This document shows positions 18,076 through 27,600 of a stretch of DNA of 64,000 nucleotides, in pieces. Position numbers and translations under genes: made by a program. Under the pieces are notes generated by a model, which worked only from the letters and a program-made list of their open reading frames with translations, was not told the origin of the DNA and did not search any database. Source of the DNA: Pseudonocardia sp. HH130630-07 (GTDB taxonomy: Bacteria; Actinomycetota; Actinomycetes; Mycobacteriales; Pseudonocardiaceae). The stretch's first letter is position 1; each line of letters starts with the position of its first letter. The stretch spans positions 3,472,001 through 3,536,000 of the forward strand of contig NZ_CP013854.1 of assembly GCF_001698125.1 (NCBI RefSeq), read 5' to 3'.

Positions 18076-18285
18076 GAATCACTCAACGCCCGCTACCGCC
18101 GAGCGGTACGGGCGCGAGGGCATTTCCCCAGCGAGGCGGCCGCGTTGAAATGCCTGTATCTTGTGACCCGCAGCCTCGACCCGACCGGGCGAGGCCGCGC
18201 ACGGTGGACGATCCGATGGAAGCCGGTGATCAACGCCTTCGCGATCACTTTCGGTGACCGCTGGCCGTCCGCCGAGCACTACTGA
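18076..18285 (+). pseudogene. IS256-family transposase, C-terminal remnant
   Basis: It continues exactly from the cut N-terminal part: ESLNARYRRAVRARGHFPSE, with the catalytic Glu of the DDE triad first, and ends FGDRWPSAEHY at TGA 18283-18285. Together the two pieces give a 432-residue transposase of normal IS256 length. Confidence 0.92.
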
Positions 18286-18340
18286 CCAACAACGCCGGAA
18301 CCACCGTTCCTGTTACAGACCCATTGGGAGACATGCCCTA

Positions 18341-18719
18341 GCGGTGTCGGCCGGGTCGGAGCTGTCCCGCTGGCGGGGGAAACCCCGCAGATCACGCCAG
18401 GAGCCCTGCGTAACGGCTGACTCCGCCACACGTGGATCTAGCCTCTGTGACGGAGGAGAGGCCTGTGATCCTGGCGGTGGAGAGGGCATGAGCGCGGACG
18501 GGCAGCGTCGGTGGCGTGACCGGGGACGGCCGGGGACGAGGGGTGAGTCCGGTGCCGGGCGACGGGGCCGGGGCCGGGGTCGGGGCACGCTACCGGCACT
18601 CGTTCGAGGTCGGACGGCCCGGGCGTGAGGTGTACGACCCGCTCCGGGTTTCCGTCGGTCCGGAGCACGTTCCGGGCGATGGGACGACCTGTCGATGCGT
18701 CGTGTGAGAGGTAGCAGAA
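18341..18719 (+). other. Non-coding stretch before the cargo operon
   Basis: This is the sequence that lay directly after the duplicated gene before the IS elements arrived. A short frame from ATG 18488 (46 codons, Arg/Gly-rich) has no family features and I do not call it a gene. The region probably holds the promoter of the 18720 gene. GAGAGGTAGCAGA just before ATG 18720 is its weak ribosome binding site. No clear -10/-35 pair was identified. Confidence 0.5.
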
Positions 18720-21700
18720 ATGGCTGAGCGTGGATCCATCGTTCCGGTCTCGGGGACCGCCGAGTCCAGTCCTCCTACCTTCGGTAACCGCCGGTTCAAG
18801 ACTGTCGACGAGTTCCTTCAGTACTTCAGCGCGGTGATCTACAACGGCGGTGAGGTCGATGGTGGCAAGTACGCCGGGTTCGGCGACGGAAACATCGCCA
18901 CGCGGGACTGGCGCGCCATGAGCGACGCCATGAAGTCCGCGCTCGCCCAGATCGACGACACGAACAACGACTTCAGTGGCAAGATCAAGAGTATGCAGGA
19001 AGCGCTCGTGGGCGAGGCTTCGGAGGCATTTCAGGAGCGCGCCAAGGGGATCCTCAAGGAAAGTCGGGAACTGTGGCAGACGGCGACCGACGCTGATCTC
19101 GTGGGGAAGCTCTGGCATACCGGCGAATCGATATCGCATTTCGCTAAAGGTGTCGAGCTCGCCAAGCAGAAGAATCGGGAATGGCTGGAGAACGCCCAGA
19201 GTGAAAATAGTCGATACCACAAGCATTGGCTTGACCTCGTTGCCGCCTACGGCGGCGACGAAGATGATCTCTGGGATGTCGTCAAAAGCTCCGATAAATG
19301 GAATGCGCTACTCAAGGACAAGCGGGACGAGATGCTGCTCGCTTCCCTGCAGATTCTCGGGGACAATCTCATTGACGGTTACGTCGAGCGAGGCTCGGCG
19401 ATGCCCCCGCTCTTCGCCACCTACACCACGGACACGTCGAATCCGGCGCTCGAGAAGCCCGACCTCCCGGACGACAAGGATCTGGACGGTGACGGCACCG
19501 GGGACGACGAGGGCGACGGCACCGGCGACGACGAGGGCGACGGCACCGGCGACGACGAGGGCGACGGCACCGGTGACGACGAGGGCGACGGTGAGAAGGA
19601 CCTCGACGGCGTCGACGACGGCGTCGACGACCAGCTCGACGAGCTGATGGAGGACGGCTCCGGTGACGGAACCGGCGAGGACACCGGCGACGGTGCCGGC
19701 GGCGGGAGCGGCGACGGCCTGGGCGAGGACACCGGGGAGGACCAGGGCACCGGCGACGGTTCAGGTGGTGGCCTCGGTGGCGGGGGTGGACTTCCCGGCG
19801 GCGGTGGCGACGATCGGTCGGCCAAGGACAAGGCCGAGCAGGACAAGGCCGAGCAGGACAAGGCCGAGCAGGACAAGGCCGAGCAGGACAAGGCCGAGCA
19901 GGACAAGGCCGAGCAGGACAAGGCCGAGCAGGACAAGGCCGAGCAGGACAAGGCCGAGCAGGACAAGGCCGAGCAGGACAAGGCGGCCAAGGACAAGGCG
20001 GCGCAGGACGAGGCTGCCAAGGACAACGCCCTCGAGGACGCGAAGAATGCGGCGAACGGCGCCCTCAACGGCCTCGGTGACGCCGCCGGTGAGGGCCTCG
20101 GTGGCGGCGAGGGTGGCGGCGAGGGTGGCGGCGAGGGTGGCGGCGAGGGTGGCGGCGAGGGTGGCGGCGAGGGTGGCGGCGAGGGGCTCGGCGGTGGTGG
20201 CGGCTCGGATCCCGCCCGGGATAAGGCGCTCGAGGACGCCGAGAACGCCGCGGGCGGCGCGATCGACGACCTGAAGGGCGACGGCTCCGACCCGGCCCGG
20301 GACAAGGCGCTCGAGGACGCCAAGAACGCTGCGCAGGACGCGATCGGCGACCTGGGTGGTGAGGGCGATCCGCTGGCCGGCGGTGGCGGCGCACCGCTCG
20401 GCGGGGGCGGTGGCAAGGACGGTGCGGGGAAGGACGGTGCGGGGAAGGACGGCGCCGGCAAGGACAAGGCGGCGCAGGACAAGGCCGCACAGGACAAGGC
20501 CGCACAGGACAAGGCCGCACAGGACGAGGCGGCGCAGGACAAGGCCGAGCAGGACAAGGCAGCACAGGCCAAGGCGGCCAAGGACAACGCCCTCGAGGAC
20601 GCGAAGAACGCGGCGAACAACGCCATCGACGGCCTCATGGACGACGGCGAGGGCAGCGACCCCGGCGGTGGCGAGGGTGGCGGCCCCGGGGACCCGGGCG
20701 GTGGCGAGGGCGGCGGCGAGGGCGGCCCCGGTTCCGACCCCGTTCGGGAGCAGGCGCTGCAGGACGCGAAGGACGCCGCGGGCGAGGCCATCGACGGGCT
20801 CATGGGGGAGAACCCCGATGCGGCCTTCGAGCCGGGCGAGGCGGGCGACGCCGTCGACGACGCGATCGACGACCTGGCCCGCCCCGGTGACTCCGGGGAG
20901 CGGACCGAGGCGCTCGGCCAGGCCCAGGATGCGATCGACGAGGCACTCGGTGACCTGCCGCAGGACGCCACACCCGAGCAGGCCCAGCAGGCCGTCGACG
21001 ACGCTCTCGGCGGGGTCGACACCGGCGGTGACCCGGAGAAGGAGAAGGCGCTCGACGACGCCCGCGAGGCCGCTGACGACGCGATCAACTCGCTGGCCGA
21101 TCCGTACGGCGCGGCGGCGGTCCCGCGGGCCGCCGACGACGCGATCGCCGATCTCGGACGTCCGTCGGACGACCCGACCCGCACCGAGGCGCTGATGGAT
21201 GCCCAGGACGCCGTCGGGGACGCGCTCGCCGACCTGCCCGATGACGCCACACCCGAGCAGGCCCAGGAGGCGATCGACCAGGCCCTCGACGACCTGGGTG
21301 CCGATGAGGACGACCCGGTGCGCCAGCAGGCGCTCGACGACGCCCGGGACGCCGCCCAGGACGCGATGACGTCCCTGACCGACCCCACCGGGCCGGAGGC
21401 GGCGAACCGCTCGATCGGGGACTCGCTCGACGCTCTCGGAGACCCGGACGACGAGCCGGCCCGTCGCGAGGCACTGAACCAGGCCGGCGACGCCGTGCAG
21501 GACGCGCTCGGTGGGCTCGGCGACGACGCGACCGCGGAGGATGCGCAGAACGCCGCGAAGGAGGCGATCGACGGGCTCTCCGCTCCTGGCGACGACCCGG
21601 CCCGCGAGCAGGCGCTGCAGGACGCTCGCAACGCCGTCGACGACGCCGTCGGTGGGCTCGGCGGTCCGGGCGGCGGGCCCGAGGAGGTCCAGGACGAGCA

Positions 21701-22055
21701 ACCCACGCCGATGCCAGAGATCGGTCCGGAGGGCGGCGGCCCCGGCGACGGTTCGCACCTCGCGTCCCGGATACCGGACGGCGGTGGCAACGGCTTCGAC
21801 AGCGAGTCGATCGGCGCGCCCGGCTCGAACCCACCGCCCGTGCAGGGCGGCGGGACGCCTGCCCTCTCGAACGCGGGCGGCATGCCGGGCGGCGGGATGC
21901 CGCCGATGATGCCGCCGATGGGCGGTATGGGCGGCCCCGGTATGGGCGGCGGCCAGAACGAGGAGCGCGAGCCCACCATCTGGCTGCAGGCCGACGGCGG
22001 CGCCTGGGACGACGACGATGACTCGATCGCCCCGAACGTGCTGGGACGCTCCTGA
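18720..22055 (+). CDS. Giant acidic repeat protein with WXG-like helical N-terminus
   Basis: 1,111 residues. Residues 1 to about 240 are a folded helical region (MKSALAQIDDTNNDFSGKIK, EASEAFQERAKGIL, WLENAQSENSRYHKHW) resembling ESX substrates with a WXG100-type hairpin. After PDLPDDKD come low-complexity blocks: GDDEGDGT units, ten exact AEQDK pentads, GGGE units and QDKAAQDKA runs. About seven acidic helical repeats follow, of the form DPxREQALxDAxDAAxxAIDxL. The Gly/Met/Pro-rich end carries the tail GAWDDDDDSIAPNVLGRS, shared with the next protein. No signal peptide or membrane helix is visible, so T7SS export is inferred from the N-terminus and location. Its stop overlaps the next start (TGATG), so the two are co-translated. 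I do not recognise a named family. Confidence 0.85.
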   Translation: MAERGSIVPVSGTAESSPPTFGNRRFKTVDEFLQYFSAVIYNGGEVDGGKYAGFGDGNIATRDWRAMSDAMKSALAQIDDTNNDFSGKIKSMQEALVGEASEAFQERAKGILKESRELWQTATDADLVGKLWHTGESISHFAKGVELAKQKNREWLENAQSENSRYHKHWLDLVAAYGGDEDDLWDVVKSSDKWNALLKDKRDEMLLASLQILGDNLIDGYVERGSAMPPLFATYTTDTSNPALEKPDLPDDKDLDGDGTGDDEGDGTGDDEGDGTGDDEGDGTGDDEGDGEKDLDGVDDGVDDQLDELMEDGSGDGTGEDTGDGAGGGSGDGLGEDTGEDQGTGDGSGGGLGGGGGLPGGGGDDRSAKDKAEQDKAEQDKAEQDKAEQDKAEQDKAEQDKAEQDKAEQDKAEQDKAEQDKAAKDKAAQDEAAKDNALEDAKNAANGALNGLGDAAGEGLGGGEGGGEGGGEGGGEGGGEGGGEGGGEGLGGGGGSDPARDKALEDAENAAGGAIDDLKGDGSDPARDKALEDAKNAAQDAIGDLGGEGDPLAGGGGAPLGGGGGKDGAGKDGAGKDGAGKDKAAQDKAAQDKAAQDKAAQDEAAQDKAEQDKAAQAKAAKDNALEDAKNAANNAIDGLMDDGEGSDPGGGEGGGPGDPGGGEGGGEGGPGSDPVREQALQDAKDAAGEAIDGLMGENPDAAFEPGEAGDAVDDAIDDLARPGDSGERTEALGQAQDAIDEALGDLPQDATPEQAQQAVDDALGGVDTGGDPEKEKALDDAREAADDAINSLADPYGAAAVPRAADDAIADLGRPSDDPTRTEALMDAQDAVGDALADLPDDATPEQAQEAIDQALDDLGADEDDPVRQQALDDARDAAQDAMTSLTDPTGPEAANRSIGDSLDALGDPDDEPARREALNQAGDAVQDALGGLGDDATAEDAQNAAKEAIDGLSAPGDDPAREQALQDARNAVDDAVGGLGGPGGGPEEVQDEQPTPMPEIGPEGGGPGDGSHLASRIPDGGGNGFDSESIGAPGSNPPPVQGGGTPALSNAGGMPGGGMPPMMPPMGGMGGPGMGGGQNEEREPTIWLQADGGAWDDDDDSIAPNVLGRS
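19500..19592 (+). repeat. 24-bp in-frame tandem repeat (GDDEGDGT), about 4 copies
   Basis: Units of GGCGACGGCACCGGCGACGA plus CGAG are repeated about four times inside the 18720 gene, encoding acidic glycine-rich octapeptides. They probably form a flexible linker, and copy number is likely to vary by slippage. Confidence 0.8.
19833..19982 (+). repeat. 15-bp in-frame tandem repeat (AEQDK), 10 exact copies
   Basis: GCCGAGCAGGACAAG occurs ten times without a mismatch, encoding (AEQDK)x10. The alternating acidic and basic pattern with alanine favours an extended charged helix. Perfect identity implies recent expansion, and the copy number is expected to differ between strains. Confidence 0.95.
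20100..20184 (+). repeat. 12-bp in-frame tandem repeat (GGGE), about 7 copies
   Basis: GGTGGCGGCGAG-type units are repeated about seven times in the same gene, encoding a Gly/Glu linker between the AEQDK block and the first DPARDKALEDA helical repeat. Confidence 0.85.
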
Positions 22056-23704
22056 TGGCGGAACTGCCGGTACCGCCGCCCCCGTCGGAGGCGGACAGGA
22101 TCTACACCGCGCGCTTCGAGGCCCTGTCCCGGCTCGTCCTGTCCGTCCCGCCGGACGGCTTCGACCGTCAGGCCGTCGCGTTCGCCGCCGCGGCGGATGC
22201 GCTCGAGGACGTCTCCGGTCGGGTCAGGGCGCAGAGCATCGGGCTGCGAGAGAACCTGAAGGGTGCTGCCGGCGACTCGGCCGCGACCCACGGCACCGGG
22301 CTGACCGCCGGGATCGAGGCGGTCGCCGCTGCCATCGCCGGGGACGCGGCGCTGTTGCGCCGGGCCGGTGACGGGGTCGCCGGCGCCCAGCAGTCGATGC
22401 GGGAACTGGTCGCCGAGCGGGCGCGCGCCGTGGCGGGCGCGACGGACCCGGGCGTGGCGGCGCAGTACGACGAGCGGGCCAGCAGCGTGCTGGAAGGACT
22501 CGTCCGCACCTACGTCCAGGTGGGTACCGGATTCGCTCCGCTCCCGGGTGCCGAGGACGCACCCGGGTCGCCGGGCGCCGACGAGGCTGTGCTGCGCGGC
22601 GCCGACAGCGAGGTGGCCTCCGGCGGTGCGGACGGGGTCCGGGACCTCGCGCGGCACGAGAGCCCCGGCACCGTCCCGGCTCTGCCGGTCGCGGCGCTGT
22701 CGCTCGCGCCGGTGTCAGGGGTGCACGCCGTGGCGGTCGATCCCGCGGTCACCGGGCGACCCGGCGGGGTCACCCCGGCGATGCCGGCCGGCATGACCCC
22801 GGTGCTCGGCCGCACCGTCGATCGTGCGGTCACCCCGGCCGGATTCCCGGAGGGTCAGGTCCCTGCGGTGCTGGGAGCCGTGGCCGTCGGTGGTGGCGGC
22901 CCGGTGCGCGGTTCGGCACCGACGGCCTCCGCGCTGCCGGTACACACCGCGGCTCACCGTCCTACCGAGTCCGGCGCGCCTGCTCCGCGGGCGCTCGGGC
23001 GCGAGTCCCCGGTTCCGGCTGAGGCGTCAGCGACGGAGAGGACGTCCTCGCCGATGATCCCGCCCGGGTTCGAGTCTCCGGTGCCGCTGCCGATGGCGGG
23101 GACCGCCCTCGCCGGGGCCGGCGCACCACCTCGTGCGCTCGGCCGGGAGGTGAAGGGCGCGACGGAGCAGCGGCCCGACGGCGGTGTCGTCGTGCCGGAG
23201 GCCCCTGCCGTACCGAGCGCGCTGCTGAACGACGACCGGCCGTCGGACGGGCTCCGGGGGCGGATCGCGACCGCGTCGTCCGTCCCGGATCCGGTCGCCG
23301 CGGCGCCGTCGTCCCTGCCGCCGGTCGGCAACGCCCCGGCAGTCCCGGCGACAGCGGGGGCGGCCGCGGTCGAACCCGCCGTGCCAGGGCGTCCCGTGTC
23401 TCCTGCCCTGCCCGACCCGTCGGCGGTGCGCCCGGCCGAGCTCGCGCCGCCGTCGGCGCTGCAGTCGCTCAGCCCGCCGCAGCGTCCGGAGCCGGGACCG
23501 CCGCCGACGTCGACGCCGTCGTCGCAGGCGTCCGGTCTCGGCATGCCACCGCCGATGATGCCGATGGGCATGGGTATGGGCGGCATGGGTATGGGCGGGG
23601 CCCCGCCCGACGAGAACCGCACCCGCGAGGTCGTCCTCCAGGAGGAACCGGGTGCCTGGGACGACGGCAGCGGGGCCGCGCCGGCCGTGCTCGGCCGCCG
23701 CTGA
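22055..23704 (+). CDS. Helical N-terminus plus Pro/Ala-rich protein sharing the operon tail motif
   Basis: 549 residues. Residues 1 to about 165 form a long alpha-helical region (RIYTARFEALSRLVLSVPPDG, then VAFAAAADALEDVSGRVRAQ, and ARAVAGATDPGVAAQYDERA) that could pair with a WXG-type partner in the way PE/PPE or ESX proteins do. The central roughly 340 residues are proline/alanine/valine-rich and probably disordered. The C-terminus repeats the preceding protein's pattern: a Met/Gly/Pro stretch (MGMGMGGMGMGG), then NRTREVVLQEEPGAWDDGSG and APAVLGRR. The start overlaps the upstream stop by one base, indicating translational coupling. The function is not recognised; a secreted or cell-surface T7SS-associated role is inferred. 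Confidence 0.83.
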   Translation: MAELPVPPPPSEADRIYTARFEALSRLVLSVPPDGFDRQAVAFAAAADALEDVSGRVRAQSIGLRENLKGAAGDSAATHGTGLTAGIEAVAAAIAGDAALLRRAGDGVAGAQQSMRELVAERARAVAGATDPGVAAQYDERASSVLEGLVRTYVQVGTGFAPLPGAEDAPGSPGADEAVLRGADSEVASGGADGVRDLARHESPGTVPALPVAALSLAPVSGVHAVAVDPAVTGRPGGVTPAMPAGMTPVLGRTVDRAVTPAGFPEGQVPAVLGAVAVGGGGPVRGSAPTASALPVHTAAHRPTESGAPAPRALGRESPVPAEASATERTSSPMIPPGFESPVPLPMAGTALAGAGAPPRALGREVKGATEQRPDGGVVVPEAPAVPSALLNDDRPSDGLRGRIATASSVPDPVAAAPSSLPPVGNAPAVPATAGAAAVEPAVPGRPVSPALPDPSAVRPAELAPPSALQSLSPPQRPEPGPPPTSTPSSQASGLGMPPPMMPMGMGMGGMGMGGAPPDENRTREVVLQEEPGAWDDGSGAAPAVLGRR

Positions 23705-23730
23705 GAAACCACCGAGAAGAGGAGAGCTAC

Positions 23731-24177
23731 ATGCCTGCACGGGACAACGACGACTTCTTCACCGGGACCGACGACCCGATGGCGATCGTCGAGGCGGAGC
23801 GTCGCAAGCTCGACGAGGTCGGCAGGGTGTGGGACGAGGAGTCGAGCACCGTCCGCGCCAAGGACAACACGTTCACGATGACGTTCGACGGGCGCGGGGA
23901 GATCAGCGAGCTGACCTTCCACGGCAACCGGTACCGGACCCTCGCCCCGGCCGAGCTCGCCACCCGCATCATTGATGCGGTCAAGCAGGGGCGGCTGCAG
24001 AGCATCGAGAAGATGGCGGAGAAGACCGGGTCGATCCCCGGGCTCGACGTCGTCGGCATCGCGACCGGCAAGGTCGACCCGCGCAAGGCGATCGACGCGT
24101 TGATGGCCCCGTTCCTGGAGGACGTGCACGCGCCGGGCGTGCACAACCGTGAGCAGCGCGGGGCCGGCCGTGGCTGA
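23731..24177 (+). CDS. YbaB/EbfC-like protein of the T7SS operon
   Basis: 148 residues with a YbaB/EbfC-type fold: an N-terminal helix (DPMAIVEAERRKLDEVGRVWDEES), then beta strands NTFTMTFDGRGEISELTFHG, then a helix LAPAELATRIIDAVKQGRLQ. Family members are small dimeric nucleoid-type proteins, and similar genes (for example EspL in mycobacteria) accompany ESX loci as cytosolic helpers. GAGGAG lies 7 nt before ATG 23731. The gap to the gene before is 26 bp, and the end overlaps the next start by 8 nt. Confidence 0.85.
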   Translation: MPARDNDDFFTGTDDPMAIVEAERRKLDEVGRVWDEESSTVRAKDNTFTMTFDGRGEISELTFHGNRYRTLAPAELATRIIDAVKQGRLQSIEKMAEKTGSIPGLDVVGIATGKVDPRKAIDALMAPFLEDVHAPGVHNREQRGAGRG

Positions 24178-24517
24178 CCGCTTCGAGCTCGCCGAGAGCG
24201 ATGCCGTACGGGCCGGGGAGCGTGCCGAGTCCGCAGGCGAGCGTCTGCAGCGCGCGCACGGCAACCTGGCGTCGGTGCTTGACGCACGGAACGGCTGCTG
24301 GGGCACCGACCAGATCGGCAAGGCGTTCGAGAAGGCCTACGTGGAGTACGCCGACCCGCTGCGGGAGAACTCCAAGTCCCTGGGGGAGAACTTCTCCGGT
24401 GTCGGAACGGCGACCACCGACATGGCGCGCGAGCTGGCCGACGTCGACGAGGACAACGCGAAGCGGTTCGACGGCCTGTACGCCGACGACATCGAGAGCT
24501 GGAGCGAGGAGGAGTAG
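24170..24517 (+). CDS. EspC-like (WXG100 superfamily) small T7SS protein
   Basis: 115 residues, entirely helical. The turn motif NGCWGTDQIGKAFEKAYVEY corresponds to the WG-D-x-G-x-AF-x-x-Y signature of EspC/DUF2580 proteins, in the position of the WXG turn of EsxA/B-type hairpins. The end, RFDGLYADDIESWSEEE, contains a Tyr followed by acidic residues that could act as the export signal. GTG 24170 overlaps the upstream stop; a GTG at 24149 is also in frame, and neither has a strong ribosome binding site. It directly precedes the giant CpnT-like gene, suggesting it may be the co-secreted partner or chaperone of its N-terminal domain. Confidence 0.82.
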   Translation: MADRFELAESDAVRAGERAESAGERLQRAHGNLASVLDARNGCWGTDQIGKAFEKAYVEYADPLRENSKSLGENFSGVGTATTDMARELADVDEDNAKRFDGLYADDIESWSEEE

Positions 24518-24692
24518 CCGGCCGGCGCCCTGCTCGTGGTGGGGCTGGTGAGTGATGTTCCGCCGGTGTGGCCCTTCCGCGGATACCCGGTGGTTCACGG
24601 TGGCCCGATTCCTCTTCACTCACACGCTGGGGTGGTCGGCCACTGGGGTGGTCGGCCGTAGCTGACCGTGGGCAGTCGGAGGGAGGTGAGTC

Positions 24693-27600
24693 GTGGCGGG
24701 TGAGGACGAGGTCGTCAAGCTGCCTCCCGAGCTGCAGACCTTCTTCGAGGTCACCATCGGTCTGAGGTGGCCGGAGGCATCCGAGGGCGGGCTGAAGGCG
24801 ATCGCCGCCGCCTGGTACGACTTCGCCGACGCCCTGGAGGAGGCCCGCAACGAGGCGCGCACCTTCGCCGCCGACGTGGACGACGCGATGGACGGCGAGA
24901 CCGCCACCGCGCTCGAATCCTTCACCAAGGAGTCCCTCCAGTCCCCGATGGGGTCCTCGTCGGACGCCGCGCGCGAGCTCGGGAAGACGGCGCAGAACAC
25001 CGCCGCCGACGTCCAGAAGCAGAAGATCCTGTTCATCATGATGGCCGCCATCGCGCTGGCCAGCGTGATCTACCTGCTGGCCACGGGGATCGGTGCGCTG
25101 TTCGCGCCGATCGTGATCGAATCTGTCAAGGCCGCGTTGAGGCAGGCTCTCAGCCAGTTGATCAACCAGATCCTCAACCACGCGCCGGGCATCGTCTTCG
25201 GTGCGCCAGGGCAGAAGTTCCTGTTCCGGACCGGCGGCTACGTCGCGGGGGAGGCCGCGCTGGAGGGCGGTCTGGACGCCGCGATCCAGGGTGGCCAGTA
25301 CGAGGACTACAAGCAGAACCAGGACGGTGACGGGGACGAGCAGTCGGACCCCGACCGGGACGGTGCCCGGGACGAGGACGACGTCCACGGCCGTACCGAG
25401 ATCGACACCGATTCGATCGAGAAGGCACTCATCGGTGGTGCGGTCAACGGGGCCGTCCTGGGTGGCGCCATCAACATCATGCGCGGGGTCGGCGATCTCA
25501 CCAACGTCGAGATCGCGGGCCTGCTCAAGAACAACCTCGACAACATCGAGACCAAGGGTCCCGACGGCTCGCTGACGCTCGAGACCCCCGGCCGCAGCGG
25601 CCCGGACGAGGTCGGGTCGGAGAAGCCGGACAGCGACGACATCGCCGGCGACCGGGCGACGTCGGACGCCGAGAAGACCGGGGAGCCGGACTCGCCCGAG
25701 ACCGACCGGGTTGCCGACTCGCAGCAGGACAGCGGCTCCGGGGAGAAGGAGGGCTCCGGCGAGACCGACGACATGCCCCGTGGCGAGAGCGGGTCGCCGA
25801 CCTACCTCAGCGGTATCCCGGTCGCTCCAGTCGGGCCGAGGACACGCGCGCTGCTGTGGGACGACGACCGGGTGCCGCACAACGTCGGCGCCTCGATCTT
25901 CCAGAAGCTGACCGGCGGTGGTATGTCCTGGCCGCACAAGGTCGCGGACATGTTTGTCCGCAAGGGTGCCGACCCCGCACTGACCCGGATGGGGGTCGAT
26001 CCGACCCCGCTGTACCGGTCTCTCGACGCCTCGGCGGCGAAGCACAAGCTCAAGGGGTACCAGGCGCCCCGGGCCACCAGCGTGCGGACCCGGCTCGGTG
26101 CGTTCGCGCTGTTCGGCGGGGTGCAGATGGCGGTCATGCCGGGCGCCGTACTGGCCTCGAGCGCTGCCACCGGTGGCGACGGCAACGCCCACGACGGCCT
26201 GTTCATGATCGAGAGGTACCGCAGCCGAGGGAACACAGCGGAATCGCTGCAGAAGATCGACACCATGGCCCCGATCGGGAAGATCGACTTCAGCAAGGTC
26301 GGGTTCCTGGGGTCGCTCGGATTCGGGGCCGCTGGCGAGGCCGTTGCGGAGGAGGTCGCGGAGCAGGCCAAGGGTGAGCACACCCCGGACGACCGCAGCA
26401 TCTACTCCGAGGACAGCTCGGCTGTCGACGTGGACGGAAGAGAGAACCGGGTCGAGGACCGGTACCACTCGGATTCGGTGGGCGAGACCGACAGCCCGGA
26501 CGACCGCAGCGTGCGCGGCGAGGCCGACTCCCGCGGCGAGGGTCGGGCCCACGACGACGGCGAGTCGCGGGGTGAGGGCGAGTCGCGGGGTGAGGGCCGT
26601 TCCCACACCGGGGACGAGTCGCGCACCGGCGGTGCGTCCCGCGATGAGGGTGTGTCCCGCGACGAGGGTACGTCGCGGGACGAGGGTGCTGCCCGCGCGA
26701 CGGAGGGGCAGCGGTCCGGCGGCGGCAACCTCGACGGCACCCAGGACGGCTCCCGGCGCGCCGACGACGGACCCGCCGGGACCGGTGACGGCCAGGGATC
26801 CGGGGGGCTGGACGACCGCAGCGGTTTCTCGCAGCGTCCCGACGAACCGTCCGACGCGTTCGTGGCCGGCCCCGCGCAGGGCTCGACCGGTGCGCCGGAG
26901 GCCGCCCGCGGTGACGGCCCGCCGACCGAGCAGGGCCGGGTGCCGGTCGATGAGCAGGGCCGGGTGCCGGTCGATGAGCAGGGCCGGGTGCCGGTCGATG
27001 AGCAGGGCCGGGTGCCGGTCGATGAGCAGGGCCGGGTGCCGGTCGATGAGCAGGGCCGGGTGCCGGTCGATGAGCAGGGCCGGGTCCCGGTCGACGAGCA
27101 GCACGGGTCCGGCCGGGGTCCGGAGGGTCCGGAGCGCACCGTCACCGATCCGGGCGCCGTGGACCGTTCCGGCAACCCGGTCACGGCCGACGACCGCGAC
27201 ATCGACGGTTCGTTCGGGCAGGCCCCGCAGGCCGACGCCACACCGGAGCCGGGCACCACCGACCACCGCACGACCACCGGCGACGGCCCCGCGGCCCCGC
27301 CCGCCACCTCGCCGACGGAGGCGGGTGGCGACCGCACGGTGGTGACCGACCGGACCCCGTCGGGCGGCACGGACGACACCGTGTCGACCGGGAACCCCGG
27401 CTCCGGTGCGGACGCCGGCCCGAGCGGCACCCCGGCGCCGGTCGCATCGGGCAACCCGGCGGCCACCGGGACACCGGTCGGATCGGTGCCCGCTGCCGGA
27501 TCCACCCCCGGTGCCGGCAGCCCGCCCGCGACGCAGGCCGGACACCAGTCCTCGCCAGGGAGTTCCGCGGGCGACCGGCCGGGCCCCGGAGCGGGCAACG

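Larger units (their letters stand above)
15550..18322 (+). mobile_element. IS256-type element, middle layer (interrupted by IS110)
   Basis: Ends GGGCCTGTGCAAGGAACGG (left) and GGGTCTGTAACAGGAACGG (reverse complement of right) continue into a shared TGGTTCCGGC. The 8-bp target duplication ATTGGGAG is exact at 15542-15549 and 18323-18330, as expected for the IS256 family. The element was about 1,406 bp before a 1,367-bp IS110-type element entered its transposase gene. Confidence 0.93.
14555..18338 (+). mobile_element. IS5-family (IS427-like) element, outer layer of a nested IS stack
   Basis: Terminal repeats GGGCGTGTCTCCCAT (left) and GGGCATGTCTCCCAAT (reverse complement of the right end) are flanked by TA (14553-14554, 18339-18340). 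The left TA is shared with the IS630-type element next door. The native element is about 1.0 kb. An IS256-type element is inserted 10 bp before its right end, in the last codons of orfB. It resembles the element at 2283-3224 but is not identical. Confidence 0.88.

Noticed and set aside
18488..18628. 46-codon ORF before the cargo operon
   Set aside because: Its Arg/Gly composition looks like random GC-rich sequence, and it has no family features or conserved ending.
19421..22657. Long minus-strand Ser/Pro-rich open frame opposite the 18720 gene
   Set aside because: It is the mirror of the repeats in the plus-strand gene; the operon structure and tail motif support the plus strand.
24628..24660. 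Two adjacent copies of CTGGGGTGGTCGGCC before the giant gene as an operator
   Set aside because: It is only a short direct duplication with no symmetry or known motif; it could be a slippage product.
26928..27095. Seven 24-bp repeats as a CRISPR-like array
   Set aside because: There are no spacers; the units are contiguous and in frame within a coding region.
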